Positions 30,410 to 38,752 are shown, counted from the stretch's first letter. The stretch is 38,752 nucleotides of DNA from Nocardia sp. NRRL S-836 (GCF_001279525.1 NZ_LGDY01000139.1:1-38752), one strand, 5' to 3'. The notes: generated by a model from the letters alone, not told the origin. Translations and numbers: made by a program.

Positions 30410-31845
30410 TGAACCGACGACCGCCGCACGCCCCCAGGGTCGCCATCGTCGGAGGTGGCATCTCCGGTCTCGCCGCCGCGCACCGCCTGCGGATGCTGCT
30501 CGGCCCCGAGGCGCAGCTGACCGTCATCGAGCAGTCGGACCGGCTCGGCGGCAAGCTGCGCACCGCGGAGCTGGCCGGGGTGCGGTTCGACGTGGGCGCG
30601 GAGGCGTTCCTGCACCGCAAGCCCGAGGCGCAGGAGCTGATCGACGAGGTCGGGCTGACCGGTGAGGTCGTGCACCCCACCGGCGCGAAGGCGTCGGTGC
30701 ACGCCGCCGGGCGCACCCACCAGTTGCCCGCGCACACGTTCATGGGCGTGCCCGCCAGCGTCGAGGCGGTGCGGCACATGCTGTCGTCCGAGGGCGCGCT
30801 GCGGGTCGAGATGGAACCGACGCTGCCGCCGGTCGACCTGCGCGGCGGTGACGTCGCGGTCGGCGCGCTGATGAAGGACCGGTTCGGTCCCGAGATCGCC
30901 GACCGCCTGGTCGGGCCGCTGCTCGGTGGCGTGTACGCCGGGCGTGCGGACGAGCTGGGCCTGCGCGCCACGATGCCGCAGATCGCGACACTGCTGGACA
31001 AGGGCGTCGGCTCGCTGCTGGCCGCCGCCGCGATGATCATGCCGGCGCCACCGCAGCCCCGTGCCGCGCGGCCGCCGGTGTTCGCGTCACTGCGCGACGG
31101 CGTCTCCACGCTCGTCGACCGGCTCGCGGAGGTCGCGAAGCCGGAGGTCCGGCTGGGCCTGCCGGTGCGCGTGCTGTCGTGGCTGGGTGACGGCTGGCGG
31201 CTGGAGATCGGCTCGGCCGCGTCGCCGCGGTACCTGGAGTGCGACGGCGTCGTGCTCGCCGTGCCCGCGCCGTCGGCCCGCAAGCTGCTCGCGGAGATCG
31301 CGCCGCAGGTGTCCGCCGCGTACGGCAAGGTCGAGGTCGCCTCGATGGCCGTGGTGGCGCTGGCGCTGCCGCCGGGCACCGAGCTGCCGGACCGCTCCGG
31401 CGTGCTGATCGCGGAGGGCGAGCGGTACTCCGACCGCATCACCCCGTTCACCGCCAAGGCGTTCACGTTCTCCAGCCGCAAGTGGGGCCACCTCGGCGAG
31501 CCGGTGATCCTGCGCGGTTCAGTCGGCCGCCACGGCGAGACGGCGCTGCTGCAGCGCAGCGACGCCGACCTGGTGAAGGCCGTGCGCAACGACCTGTACG
31601 AGCTGACCGGCGTCCGGGCGGAGCCGATCGACTCGGTGGTGCAGCGCTGGGGTGGCGGGCTGCCGCAGTACGGCGTCGGTCACGTCGACCTGGTCGAGGC
31701 GATCGAGAAGGGCATCGGCGACGTGCCGGGCCTGGCCGTCGCGGGCGCCACGCTGCACGGCGTGGGCGTGCCCGCGTGCATCGCCACCGCCGACTCGGCC
31801 GCCGCCCGTGTCGCAGCACACCTGCTGGGCCGCGTTCGCCGCTGA
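30409..31845 (+). CDS. hemG: Coproporphyrinogen III oxidase / protoporphyrinogen oxidase family
   Basis: 478 residues, an FAD enzyme. The N-terminal FAD-binding motif is [17 protein letters not shown], followed by [12 protein letters not shown]. The C-terminal FAD element is [18 protein letters not shown]. In actinobacteria with HemQ this protein (also called HemY or CgoX) oxidises coproporphyrinogen III to coproporphyrin III, rather than acting on protoporphyrinogen. It is soluble or peripheral. ATG 30409 overlaps the hemE stop codon by one base. The hemQ gene begins 23 bases after its end. Confidence 0.95.
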   Translation: MNRRPPHAPRVAIVGGGISGLAAAHRLRMLLGPEAQLTVIEQSDRLGGKLRTAELAGVRFDVGAEAFLHRKPEAQELIDEVGLTGEVVHPTGAKASVHAAGRTHQLPAHTFMGVPASVEAVRHMLSSEGALRVEMEPTLPPVDLRGGDVAVGALMKDRFGPEIADRLVGPLLGGVYAGRADELGLRATMPQIATLLDKGVGSLLAAAAMIMPAPPQPRAARPPVFASLRDGVSTLVDRLAEVAKPEVRLGLPVRVLSWLGDGWRLEIGSAASPRYLECDGVVLAVPAPSARKLLAEIAPQVSAAYGKVEVASMAVVALALPPGTELPDRSGVLIAEGERYSDRITPFTAKAFTFSSRKWGHLGEPVILRGSVGRHGETALLQRSDADLVKAVRNDLYELTGVRAEPIDSVVQRWGGGLPQYGVGHVDLVEAIEKGIGDVPGLAVAGATLHGVGVPACIATADSAAARVAAHLLGRVRR

Positions 31846-31868
31846 ACGGCCCGTGCCAAGATGGACGT

Positions 31869-32561
31869 ATGGCGCGCCTGAACTACAACGAGCTCAACGA
31901 CACCATCCGCTACACCATGTGGTCGGTGTTCCGGGTCGAACCCGGCAGGCTGCCGGAGGACCGTTCGGCCGCCGCCACGGAGACCCAGAACTACCTGGAC
32001 GCGTTGGAGGGCAAGGGCGTCGTCGTGCGCGGCGTCTACGACGTGGCGGGTCTGCGCGCCGACGCGGACTTCATGATCTGGTGGCACGCCGAGGAGATCG
32101 AGCAGGTGCAGCAGGCCTACACGGGCTTCCGCCGCACGCCGCTCGGCAAGGTGTCGACGCCGGTCTGGTCGCAGGTCGCCCTGCACCGCCCCGCGGAGTT
32201 CAACCGCAGCCACATCCCCGCGTTCCTCGCGGGTGAGGAAGCCCGCAAGTACGTGTGCGTGTACCCGTTCGTGCGGTCCTACGAGTGGTACCTGCTGCCG
32301 GAGGAGGACCGCCGCAAGATGCTGGCGGACCACGGCAAGGAGGCCCGCGACTTCCCGGACGTGCGCGCGAACACCGTCGCGTCCTTCGCGCTCGGCGACT
32401 ACGAGTGGCTGCTCGCGTTCGAGGCCGACGAGCTGCACCGCATCGTCGACCTGATGCGCCACCTGCGCGGCACCGAGGCGCGGCTGCACGTGCGCGAGGA
32501 GATCCCGTTCTACACGGGCACCCGCGTCCCGGCAGCCGAGCTGGTCCTCAACCTGCCGTAG
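31869..32561 (+). CDS. hemQ: Coproheme decarboxylase HemQ
   Basis: 230 residues of the chlorite-dismutase family, the last enzyme of the coproporphyrin-dependent route: it decarboxylates iron-coproporphyrin III to haem b with peroxide. Features include [15 protein letters not shown] at the start, the catalytic Tyr in [13 protein letters not shown] (Y132), the proximal haem ligand H155 in [13 protein letters not shown], and [18 protein letters not shown]. No residues of true chlorite dismutases are needed. The ferrochelatase gene of the pathway is not in the window. A strong terminator follows the stop codon. Confidence 0.96.
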   Translation: MARLNYNELNDTIRYTMWSVFRVEPGRLPEDRSAAATETQNYLDALEGKGVVVRGVYDVAGLRADADFMIWWHAEEIEQVQQAYTGFRRTPLGKVSTPVWSQVALHRPAEFNRSHIPAFLAGEEARKYVCVYPFVRSYEWYLLPEEDRRKMLADHGKEARDFPDVRANTVASFALGDYEWLLAFEADELHRIVDLMRHLRGTEARLHVREEIPFYTGTRVPAAELVLNLP

Positions 32562-32570
32562 CCACGACGT

Positions 32571-32606
32571 GCGATGGCCGCCCGGAGGCATCCGGGCGGC
32601 CATCGC
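32571..32606. terminator. Bidirectional terminator after hemQ and the subtilase gene
   Basis: A perfect 16-bp stem (GCGATGGCCGCCCGGA at 32571-32586 and its complement at 32591-32606) with a 4-base loop, between the convergent stop codons of hemQ (32561) and the S8 peptidase (32618). Confidence 0.9.
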
Positions 32607-32617
32607 CGTTCCAGGAC

Positions 32618-35600
32618 CTACTTCGCCGCCACCTTGTAGGCGCGGATCACCGTCAGCTCGACGGTGTTGCCCTTGGCGTCGACCGCGGTGGCCTTCAGCG
32701 AGGCCCACCTGGCGTCCGCCGTGTGGTAGATCAACGCGCTGGTGCCGGCAACGCCCGCGCGACGCCACGACCTGCCGTCGTCGAACGAGTACTCGACCCC
32801 GGTGACACGGACCTTGCCGGTGTCGCCCTGCGACTGCGTGAGCAGGCCGAGCCGCTGCAACGTGCCCGCGGGCACCGCGCCGTCCGCGTCGAGCCTCGGC
32901 ACGAACCGCACGACCGACAGCGGGATCGTCGAGGGCTGGTCGCCGGTGGCCTTGGAGCGGAACGTCCACACGGCGGACACGCGCGTGCTGAGGTCGAACT
33001 GCGTGCCGCGGTCGAGGCTCACCTCGGCGCGGTAGTCCGCCTCGCCCGCGGGCAGGCCCTCGAACAGGGCGGCGGTCCGCGGCACCTCGGCGAGCAGGGT
33101 GCCCTCGCGGTACAGGGCGGCGCGGGCGCTGTCCACAGTGGACGCGCCGCTGCCGTGGTTGCCGTCGGCCAGCATCGGCACGCTGAAGGACAGCTGGTCG
33201 CGCACGCGCTGGGCGAACGGGTACGGCGACTCCGGCAGGCCCGGCGAGAACACCGGGACGACCTCGCGCTCCTGGTACGTGCGGCCCGGCGCGTACGTGC
33301 GCAGGTCGCTGATGACCTGGTCCTGCGCGCCGTTGGCGTGCCGGCTGGTCACGATCGACTGCCAGCGCAGGTCCTCGGTGGTCACGTAGTCGACCGCCTT
33401 GGCACCCGCCGGCACCGGGTAGAGCGCCGAACCGCCGCCGACACCGTGCACCGACAACGGCAGTTCGCCCTTGGACGCCGTGCTGTCCGGCCGCAGACCG
33501 CCGATGGAGGTCTCGACGCGGGCGAGGTCCTCCTTCCGCGGTGCGCGGGTCAGGCCGTTGGGCAGGCTGCCGCCGACCGGGTAGGCGAGGCGGTAGTAGG
33601 TGGCCGGGTCGGCCGCGGAACCGGCGTGCAGCACCGCGAGCGACGCGAGCTCGCGCGGGGACAGCGGCCCGCCGACCTGGGCGACGGCCATCCGGTCGAA
33701 GCCGCCGAACGAGACGATGCCGGCACCGGCCTTGCGCTCACCGAACGTGCGCTGCCAGGACAGCTCGCCGACGACGAACTCGCCGACGGGTTCCGGTGCC
33801 CGCACGTCGAGCTTCTGCGCGAGCCGGGCGTCCTGCCTGATGGTCAGGTCACCGGTCAGCACGACGGTCGGCTGGTACACCACGTCCAGGCGTTCCGCGG
33901 TGCTGAACGACGTGTCGAGCATGTAGGTGCCCTTGGGCAGCCTGACCTTCTGGTCGCCGGCACCCGTCACGATCTTGTACCCGGTGGTGTCCAGGCCGTC
34001 GATGAACGTGAACGAGTACTCCGGGTCCTGCCCGGTGCGGTCGGTCAGGTCGAGCGTGAGGGTGTAGGACTCCACCTCGCGTTCGACGCCGACGAGCGTG
34101 CGGACGGTGTGCGGGCCGGAGGTGGCCACGACCTCACCGGTGTACGTGCCGTCCCTGCTGCCCACGCGGGTGTCGCCGGTGACCGCGAGCGCCGCCGTGC
34201 CCTTGGCGGGAACGGTGACTTTCGTGGCGCCCAGCGTGAACAGGCCGGCCGGGGCGGACGTGTCGAGCCGGACGTCCAGCGTGATCGGCGCGTCGGTCGG
34301 GTTGGTGTAGGTGACCGAACGGGTCTCCGGCTTGTCGTCGGCGTGCGGCCACTCGTGCCGGCCCAGGTTCAGCGCGACGACGTCGGCGGTCAGCGTCTGG
34401 TCGATCGCCTTCGCCACGTCGATGCGGCCGGCGCCCTGGTCGAACGCGCTGACGCCGGGGGTCGGCCTGGCCGTGGTGGCCAGGGCCGACTTCACCTGCG
34501 CGGCGGACCACTCCGGGTGCTGCTGGCGCAGCAACGCCGCCGCGCCCGCCACGTGCGGCGTCGCCATCGAGGTACCGCTGGCCGCCACGTGCTCGCCGTT
34601 CGTGCCCGCCGCCGCGGCGACGATGCCGACTCCCGGTGCGGTCACCTCGGGCTTGAGGCCGCTGTCGCCGGTGCGCGGGCCCTTGCTGGAGAACGGCGCG
34701 AGCTTGTCGTCGCGGTCGACGGCGCCTACCGACAGCGCGGCCTCGGCCGTGCTGGGGGAGCTGACCGTGCCGGTGCCGCCGGAGTTGCCCGCGGCGATGA
34801 CGAACAACGTGCCGTACCGCGCGGTCAGGTCGTTGACCGCCTGTTCGAGCGGGTCGACCTCGGGGGTGTCGCCGCCGCCGAGGCTCATGTTGACGACCTG
34901 GGCGCCCTGCTCCGCCGCCCAGCGCATGCCGTCGAGGATCCACGACTCCTGGCAGCCCATCTCGACGCACACCTTCGCGTCGAGCAGTTGCGCGCCCGGT
35001 GCGACGCCGCCGAACTTCGCGTCGTGGCTCGCGACCGTGGAACCGACGTGGGTGCCGTGGCCGACGTGGTCGGTGTTGTCCGGGTCGGAGGTGAAGTTCC
35101 GCTCCGCGACCTGCTGTCCCCTGAGGTCGGGGTGGTTCTCGTCGACACCGGTGTCGACGATGGCGACCTTGACGCCCTTGCCGGTGATGCCGCGCCGGTG
35201 GGCGGCGGGCGCGCCGATCTGCGGCACGCTGCGGTCCAGGCTGGGCTGGCGCAGGCCGTCGAGCCACACCTTGCCGGTACCGGCCTTGAGCGCGCCCCAG
35301 TCGTCGGCCGTGCGCGCGCCGACCCTGCCCCGGCCGTCGACGATCAACGGCATCCGGTCCCGGTAGCCGAACTCCAGCAACGTGGTGACGTCGAAGAGCC
35401 TGCGGTCGAGCCGGTCCGCCGCCAACGGCCCGATCGCGTCCTTCGGGACCACCAGCGTGTGCCCGTCGGCACCGCGGTGGGTCCGGAAGCTCATCCCCTG
35501 CCTGCCCTCGCCGGGCCGGATCGCGACGACCCGCTGGCCCTGCCCCAGCAGGACCTTGTCACCGGTGACGAGCGTGACCTCGTCCACCGCCTGCACGGGT

Positions 35601-35695
35601 GGTGGTGCCGGTGCCGCGGACGCCCCGGTGGCCGGTACCGCGGTCAGTGCGAGCGCCGCGAAGGCCGCGCCCAGTGCTCTCGATTTGCCGCGCAT
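32618..35695 (-). CDS. Large secreted subtilisin-type (S8) serine peptidase
   Basis: 1025 residues. A signal peptide (LGAAFAALALTAVPATGASA, cleavage near residue 28) is followed by a pro-region to about 165, then the S8 domain with D181 (AIVDTGVDENHPDL), H213 (GHGTHVGST), oxyanion N304 (IAAGNSGG) and S376 (ASGTSMATPHVAG). Two cysteines near 243/248 could make a disulfide. Beyond about residue 440 come several beta-sandwich-like domains (about 580 residues) with Fn3-like or Big-like character, including DGRSWRRAGVAG near the end; no sorting signal is seen, so it is released. ATG 35695 has GAGGGG six bases upstream. Probably a nutritional or developmental protease; the large C-terminal part suggests binding to a surface or protein substrate. 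Confidence 0.93.
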   Translation of the reverse strand: MRGKSRALGAAFAALALTAVPATGASAAPAPPPVQAVDEVTLVTGDKVLLGQGQRVVAIRPGEGRQGMSFRTHRGADGHTLVVPKDAIGPLAADRLDRRLFDVTTLLEFGYRDRMPLIVDGRGRVGARTADDWGALKAGTGKVWLDGLRQPSLDRSVPQIGAPAAHRRGITGKGVKVAIVDTGVDENHPDLRGQQVAERNFTSDPDNTDHVGHGTHVGSTVASHDAKFGGVAPGAQLLDAKVCVEMGCQESWILDGMRWAAEQGAQVVNMSLGGGDTPEVDPLEQAVNDLTARYGTLFVIAAGNSGGTGTVSSPSTAEAALSVGAVDRDDKLAPFSSKGPRTGDSGLKPEVTAPGVGIVAAAAGTNGEHVAASGTSMATPHVAGAAALLRQQHPEWSAAQVKSALATTARPTPGVSAFDQGAGRIDVAKAIDQTLTADVVALNLGRHEWPHADDKPETRSVTYTNPTDAPITLDVRLDTSAPAGLFTLGATKVTVPAKGTAALAVTGDTRVGSRDGTYTGEVVATSGPHTVRTLVGVEREVESYTLTLDLTDRTGQDPEYSFTFIDGLDTTGYKIVTGAGDQKVRLPKGTYMLDTSFSTAERLDVVYQPTVVLTGDLTIRQDARLAQKLDVRAPEPVGEFVVGELSWQRTFGERKAGAGIVSFGGFDRMAVAQVGGPLSPRELASLAVLHAGSAADPATYYRLAYPVGGSLPNGLTRAPRKEDLARVETSIGGLRPDSTASKGELPLSVHGVGGGSALYPVPAGAKAVDYVTTEDLRWQSIVTSRHANGAQDQVISDLRTYAPGRTYQEREVVPVFSPGLPESPYPFAQRVRDQLSFSVPMLADGNHGSGASTVDSARAALYREGTLLAEVPRTAALFEGLPAGEADYRAEVSLDRGTQFDLSTRVSAVWTFRSKATGDQPSTIPLSVVRFVPRLDADGAVPAGTLQRLGLLTQSQGDTGKVRVTGVEYSFDDGRSWRRAGVAGTSALIYHTADARWASLKATAVDAKGNTVELTVIRAYKVAAK

Positions 35696-35760
35696 TCGAA
35701 TCCCCTCGTGGTTCGAATTGCTGCGCGCTGTGGATTCGCGCAGGCCGGAAGGGCCTTCCG
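35694..35760 (-). promoter_or_regulatory. Inverted repeats in the subtilase leader
   Basis: ATTCGAA (35694-35700) and TTCGAAT (35712-35718) flank the ribosome binding site and include the start codon, so they can pair in the mRNA and hide it. Further upstream CGGAAGG-G-CCTTCCG (35746-35760) forms a second hairpin. The first dyad could equally be a DNA operator. The 178 bases between this gene and the one upstream hold nothing else I recognise. Confidence 0.4.
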
Positions 35761-35873
35761 CGACAAGGTGAAGGCAATGCGAAAAAGGTCCCCCGACGCT
35801 TGTGAACGTATCGAGGGTGGCCCGGATCACACAGGGCTGAACGGGGGATTCTGCCGGGATTCGCGTTCGTCCG

Positions 35874-36245
35874 TCAGTGCGACGACCAGAACTTCCAGCG
35901 CGGCTTGCGTTTCTCCGGCAGTTCTCCCGCCGCGCGCAACCATTCGGCGAACGCGGCGGCGTCCTCCCGTGCCCGCGAGCCCGCCCTGCGCGGGTTGGCC
36001 GGCGCGTACACGTCGAAGAGCTGCCGAAACCGGTCGCCCAGCTCGTTCGCGACCTCGGGCCCGAGCATCCGCACGATGCCGCGTCGTTTCGCGAGCAACG
36101 CGCGGCGTTCGACCTCGACGCGTTGTTCGTCGAATCCCGCAGGCGCGGCGCCGCCCGCGAGCAAAGCGTTCAGCAGTTCCGCCTGCTGTTCCGCAAGCCT
36201 TTTGCGTGCGGCCGAAAGGTCATTGTGATCGGGTTTCTCAGCCAC
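35874..36245 (-). CDS. Small conserved-type protein of the DUF692 operon
   Basis: 123 residues from GTG 36245. It is mostly helical: ARKRLAEQQAELLNALLAGG at the N-terminus, RRALLAKRRGIVRMLGPEVA in the middle, then RFRQLFDVYAPANPRRAGSR and a basic, Trp-containing end (RKPRWKFW). No metal-binding or catalytic pattern stands out. DUF692 enzymes commonly have a partner encoded next to them (for example MbnC with MbnB) that recruits the substrate peptide; this gene occupies that position and overlaps the DUF692 gene by eight bases. The partner role is inference, as the sequence is not recognisably MbnC. Confidence 0.78.
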   Translation of the reverse strand: MAEKPDHNDLSAARKRLAEQQAELLNALLAGGAAPAGFDEQRVEVERRALLAKRRGIVRMLGPEVANELGDRFRQLFDVYAPANPRRAGSRAREDAAAFAEWLRAAGELPEKRKPRWKFWSSH

Positions 36246-37056
36246 GGTGCTTGTCCACCACCGCGCGGATCGCGGCCAGTTCGGACGCGATTTCGGCGTC
36301 CGACGGGTAGTTGTCGTCGCGTTCCAGCAGAACGCCGGGTGGCGCGACGCGGGAGCACAGCTCGTCCAGCACGTCGAGCACCTCGGGCAGCACCGCGTGG
36401 GCGTGCGTGTCGTGGTAGATGTCGCCGTGCTGCTCGCCGCCGGCCACGTGCACGTACGCCAGCCGCTCCAGCGGGATCTCGTCGAGGAACCGCTGCGGGT
36501 CCGTGCCGATGTTGCGGGCGTTGGCGTACAGGTTCGCGACGTCGACCAGCAGCCAGCAGTCCGTGCGCTCGACCAGGTCGGCGAGGAACTGGCCCTCGGT
36601 CAGCTCACCGTCCGGCCACTCCAGCAGCGCGGCCACGTTCTCCAGCGCGAGCGGCACCGGCAGGTGCTCCTGGGCCCGTTTGACGTTCGCGACGAGCACG
36701 TCGAGCGCGTCCCTGGTGCGCGGCACCGGCATCAGGTGGCCCGAGTCGAGACCGCCCGCGCGCACGAAGCACACGTGGTCGCTCACCATCGGCGCCCCCA
36801 CGGCCTCGGCGACCGACGCCAGGTGCCCGACCCGCTGGAGGTCCACGTCCTCCGCGCCGCCCAGCGAGAGCGACACGGCGTGCGGCAGGACCGGGATCCC
36901 GCGCTCCAGCAGGATCGTGACGGACTCCGGCAGGTGTCCGGTGTGGAGGTTCTCCGCGACGACCTCCACGAAGTCCACACCGGGCAACCGTTCCACGGTG
37001 AGGTCGATCTCCGAACGCCAGCCGATGCCGACGCCCAGGTCCTTGATGCCCGCCAT
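36238..37056 (-). CDS. DUF692 (MNIO) multinuclear iron oxygenase family protein
   Basis: 272 residues of the DUF692 TIM-barrel family, which includes MbnB and TglH, iron enzymes that oxidise cysteines in ribosomal peptides. Candidate metal ligands are all present: H59 (LPHAVSLSLGG), H94 (SDHVCFVRA), E139 (ALENVAALLEW), D172 and N175 (LLVDVANLYANA), H203 (AYVHVAGGE), D216/H218 (HDTHAHAV) and E245 (GVLLERDDNYP). ATG 37056 is read through the coupling site TGATG, with GGAGG upstream. Two genes encoding membrane proteins with Cys-rich tails precede it in the same operon, and those tails are the likely substrates. Confidence 0.9.
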   Translation of the reverse strand: MAGIKDLGVGIGWRSEIDLTVERLPGVDFVEVVAENLHTGHLPESVTILLERGIPVLPHAVSLSLGGAEDVDLQRVGHLASVAEAVGAPMVSDHVCFVRAGGLDSGHLMPVPRTRDALDVLVANVKRAQEHLPVPLALENVAALLEWPDGELTEGQFLADLVERTDCWLLVDVANLYANARNIGTDPQRFLDEIPLERLAYVHVAGGEQHGDIYHDTHAHAVLPEVLDVLDELCSRVAPPGVLLERDDNYPSDAEIASELAAIRAVVDKHRG

Positions 37057-37835
37057 CAGTCGCCTCCTCCGCCACCGCAGCCGCCGCCGCAGCCACCACC
37101 GGACGAGCAGCTGCTGCCGCTCGATCCACAGCCGTTGCCACCACATCCGCTGCCGCAGCTGCCGCAGGACGCCGCCGAGCCGCAGCCGGAACCGGAACCG
37201 TCCGAAGAGGACTTCCTCGGCTGTTTGCGCGGCAGTCTCCTCACCACGTCCTGGGAGAGGTCGAAGAGCTCGGCCACCGGGCGGCCGTCGAGCTTGCCGC
37301 AGAACCCGTGCAGTGCCACCGCGTGCACCCGGTCGTGCGCCGTTGCCTGGAGCAGGGCCTGCCGACCGGCCCTGGTGACCGGGCCCCGGCCACGCAGCCA
37401 GAGGAAGAGCAGCACGGCGACCGGTACGCCCAGCAGGAGCACCGGTGACACCAGGACGCCCAGCAGGAGCAGCACGACGGCGAGAACGGGGAAGACCCAC
37501 CGGGACTCACCGCGGCGGCGGGGTGGCTGCATCAGCTTGCGCAGGTGCAGCTGCCGGTGCAGCAACTGCGCCTCGGAGCTGTGCGCGGCGGTCTGAACGA
37601 CCAGCTCGAACCGCACGGCGGCGCGCAGCTGGCCGAGGATCTGGCGTTCGAGCGACGTTCCGGCGTCCTGGTCACCCCGGCGCACGGCCGACACGAGCGC
37701 GCCGCGCGACACCCGGACCGCGCCGTTGTCGATCAGCCTGGCGAGCGCGGCCTCCGCGGCACGGCCGGGCCCTGCGGTCAGGTAGCCGATCTCCTCCGCG
37801 GACAGCCGGGTGTCCTGCGGTGTCGTCGTGGTCAT
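37056..37835 (-). CDS. TIGR04222-type membrane protein with Cys/Gly-rich tail (copy 1)
   Basis: 259 residues. The N-terminal 90 residues are soluble and helical (SAEEIGYLTAGPGRAAEAAL, then ARLIDNGAVRVSRGALV). Two adjoining membrane segments lie at about 113-147 (VFPVLAVVLLLLGVLVSPVL and following). The second soluble part follows, and the last 50 residues are almost only Gly, Ser and Cys, with eight cysteines in CG, CGS or CGG contexts. This matches TIGR04222-type actinobacterial proteins. The tail resembles a RiPP core region, and the DUF692 gene follows directly (TGATG), so modification of the tail cysteines is a reasonable hypothesis. It may be held at the membrane through its hairpin. Confidence 0.87.
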   Translation of the reverse strand: MTTTTPQDTRLSAEEIGYLTAGPGRAAEAALARLIDNGAVRVSRGALVSAVRRGDQDAGTSLERQILGQLRAAVRFELVVQTAAHSSEAQLLHRQLHLRKLMQPPRRRGESRWVFPVLAVVLLLLGVLVSPVLLLGVPVAVLLFLWLRGRGPVTRAGRQALLQATAHDRVHAVALHGFCGKLDGRPVAELFDLSQDVVRRLPRKQPRKSSSDGSGSGCGSAASCGSCGSGCGGNGCGSSGSSCSSGGGCGGGCGGGGGD

Positions 37836-37845
37836 CGCGTTCCCC

Positions 37846-38649
37846 TCAGCTGCTGGAACCGCAGCTGCTCGAACTGCTGGAGCAGCTGCTGCTGGAGCAA
37901 CTGCTGCTCGAAGAACTGCCGCAGCTGCTGCTCGAGCTCCCGCAACCGCTGGAACCGCCGCAGCTGCTGCTGGAACAACCGCTGCCCGAACAGCTGCTGC
38001 CCGAACAGCTCGACGACGTCCCGCACGTGTAGACGTATCCGGAGCCCGCCGTGTACTGCCAGCCGCCGCTGTCCGATGTGGACCGCCTGCGCTTTCCGGG
38101 TGTGAACCCGTTCATCGCCACCGTGTGCGGCCGGCTGAGCAGGTTGTGCCGCGCGTACTTCAGCACGTTCTTGCCGTGCGCGGTCAGCGGGCCCTTCTTC
38201 CGCAGCACGATCATGAGGAACAGCGGCACGATGGCGGGCAACCAGAAGACGTGGTCGGCGAAACCGAGGCCGAACAGCACGACCGTGATCACGACCAGCA
38301 ACGCCACGGCCGCGGCGGGCAGGCCGCTCCTCGGCTTGCGCTCCAGCAGCCCCCGGTCGACCAGGCTCTGCCGCAGCGAGGCCATCTCGGCGCTGCGGAC
38401 CACCCAGAAGATCACCGCGACCATCGGCTGCCCCGCGCCCTGAACGCCCGTCAGGATGCGTGCCTCGATCCTGGTCGTCGCGCCGTGGCCGTTCTGGTGG
38501 ACGGCGGTCACGAGCCCCTCGCGGGAGACCCGCACGAGACCGTCGTCCATGAGCCGGGCCAGAGCGGCTTGAGCCGCCCTGGCCGGTCCCCCTGCCAGGA
38601 ACCCGATCTCCTCCGCCGACCAGTCGGTGCGGGTCGAAGACTTGGCCAT
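37846..38649 (-). CDS. TIGR04222-type membrane protein with Cys/Ser-rich tail (copy 2)
   Basis: 267 residues, paralogous to the next gene: WSAEEIGFLAGGPARAAQAA and LARLMDDGLVRVSREGLV at the N-terminus, then two membrane segments (AAAVALLVVITVVLFGLGFA and VFWLPAIVPLFLMIVL), and a soluble part ending in RRSTSDSGGWQYTAGSGYVY. The final 55 residues are Ser/Cys/Gly with ten cysteines, most in SC or CS contexts, so the composition of the tail differs from copy 1 (Ser versus Gly rich). ATG 38649 has GAGGAG upstream. It is the first gene of the four-gene operon, ten bases ahead of copy 1. Confidence 0.87.
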   Translation of the reverse strand: MAKSSTRTDWSAEEIGFLAGGPARAAQAALARLMDDGLVRVSREGLVTAVHQNGHGATTRIEARILTGVQGAGQPMVAVIFWVVRSAEMASLRQSLVDRGLLERKPRSGLPAAAVALLVVITVVLFGLGFADHVFWLPAIVPLFLMIVLRKKGPLTAHGKNVLKYARHNLLSRPHTVAMNGFTPGKRRRSTSDSGGWQYTAGSGYVYTCGTSSSCSGSSCSGSGCSSSSCGGSSGCGSSSSSCGSSSSSSCSSSSCSSSSSSCGSSS

Positions 38650-38679
38650 CAGCACTCCTCGCTCGCCGGTGCCCGTTGA

Positions 38680-38710
38680 CTCTTCGACGTGAGATCTGCC
38701 CCGCGGTTCC
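38680..38710 (-). promoter_or_regulatory. ECF-sigma-type promoter of the MNIO operon
   Basis: On the minus strand GGAACC (38705-38710) and CGTC (38686-38689) are separated by 15 bases, the classical -35/-10 arrangement of extracytoplasmic-function sigma factors in actinobacteria. The predicted start of transcription lies near 38680, about 30 bases before the ATG of the first gene and upstream of its GAGGAG. It suggests control by an envelope or oxidative stress sigma factor. Confidence 0.55.
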
Positions 38711-38752
38711 TGTTGTTACCTAACCGGTTCGACGGACGGGTCAGCCCCCGCC

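Noticed and set aside
32255..36310. A 1351-codon open frame on the plus strand opposite the subtilase gene
   Set aside because: Antisense to a gene with signal peptide and full catalytic triad; the translation is biased to Arg, Gly and Val and has no recognisable domain.
37846..38030. GCTGCTG/CTGGAG-rich sequence as a DNA tandem repeat or a Leu-rich plus-strand protein
   Set aside because: It is explained by the Ser/Cys/Gly codons of the membrane-protein tail on the minus strand; the units are irregular, and the plus-strand translation is a by-product.
1..38752. CRISPR array or tRNA genes
   Set aside because: No regularly spaced direct repeats with unique spacers and no cloverleaf-type sequence with TTCGANTC-like arms in a plausible context were found by reading; the TTCGAAT at 35712 belongs to a dyad at the subtilase start and lacks the other tRNA elements.

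Overview
The window is chromosomal DNA of a high-GC actinomycete. Third codon positions are almost all G or C, GTG starts are common, and many genes overlap by the 4-nt ATGA/GTGA arrangement. The coproporphyrin-dependent haem genes hemE-hemG-hemQ next to a DUF3000 gene and an HRDC ribonuclease D, and the protein families present, suggest Pseudonocardiaceae (Lentzea/Saccharothrix/Actinosynnema type). The genus is inference. The window opens with the 3' end of a 5S rRNA and its terminator, so an rRNA operon lies just to the left.

Layout. 1-5219: 5S end, a small membrane peptide, MazG-like and LURP-one-like genes, an NmrA-like reductase, and a minus-strand set of a HIRAN-like membrane protein, a second membrane protein and an XRE/ImmA-like regulator whose protease motif has decayed. 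5268-12704: a DNA-repair or defence-like block. A Vsr endonuclease diverges from an unknown gene. Next to them is a tightly coupled four-gene minus-strand operon: an SMC/Rad50-like ATPase with a CxxC hook, a 130-aa protein with an R-x4-H motif, an Mre11/SbcD-like phosphoesterase and a YhaN/SbcC-like ATPase with two membrane segments. 12824-18539: secreted I36-like protein, two DUF72 proteins around a secreted GH5 glycosidase, a Phd/PIN toxin-antitoxin pair, a CPBP protease and a small unknown. 18586-24056: fatty-acid beta-oxidation pair (FadA, FadB), two membrane proteins and a divergent MerR regulator. 24119-25115: palindromic repeats in inverted orientation around a GNAT gene, followed by a truncated AraC gene. 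25081-32561: RNase D, an orphan NarL-type response regulator, an M19 dipeptidase, a third palindromic repeat, DUF3000 and hemE-hemG-hemQ. 32618-35695: large secreted subtilase. 35874-38649: a four-gene operon with two TIGR04222 membrane proteins carrying Cys/Ser/Gly-rich tails, a DUF692 (MNIO) enzyme and a small partner, behind an ECF-type promoter.

The best candidates for undescribed biology are the double SMC-like ATPase/phosphoesterase/R-x4-H operon (6447-12704), the MNIO plus Cys-rich membrane-protein operon (35874-38710), and the family of about 46-bp palindromes (TTTGCA-N6-CGTTTG-N10-CAAACG-N6-TGCAAA) associated with GATATATC (24119-24920 and 28583-28720). No tRNA, CRISPR array or insertion-sequence transposase was seen, and no gene-free stretch exceeds about 260 bases.
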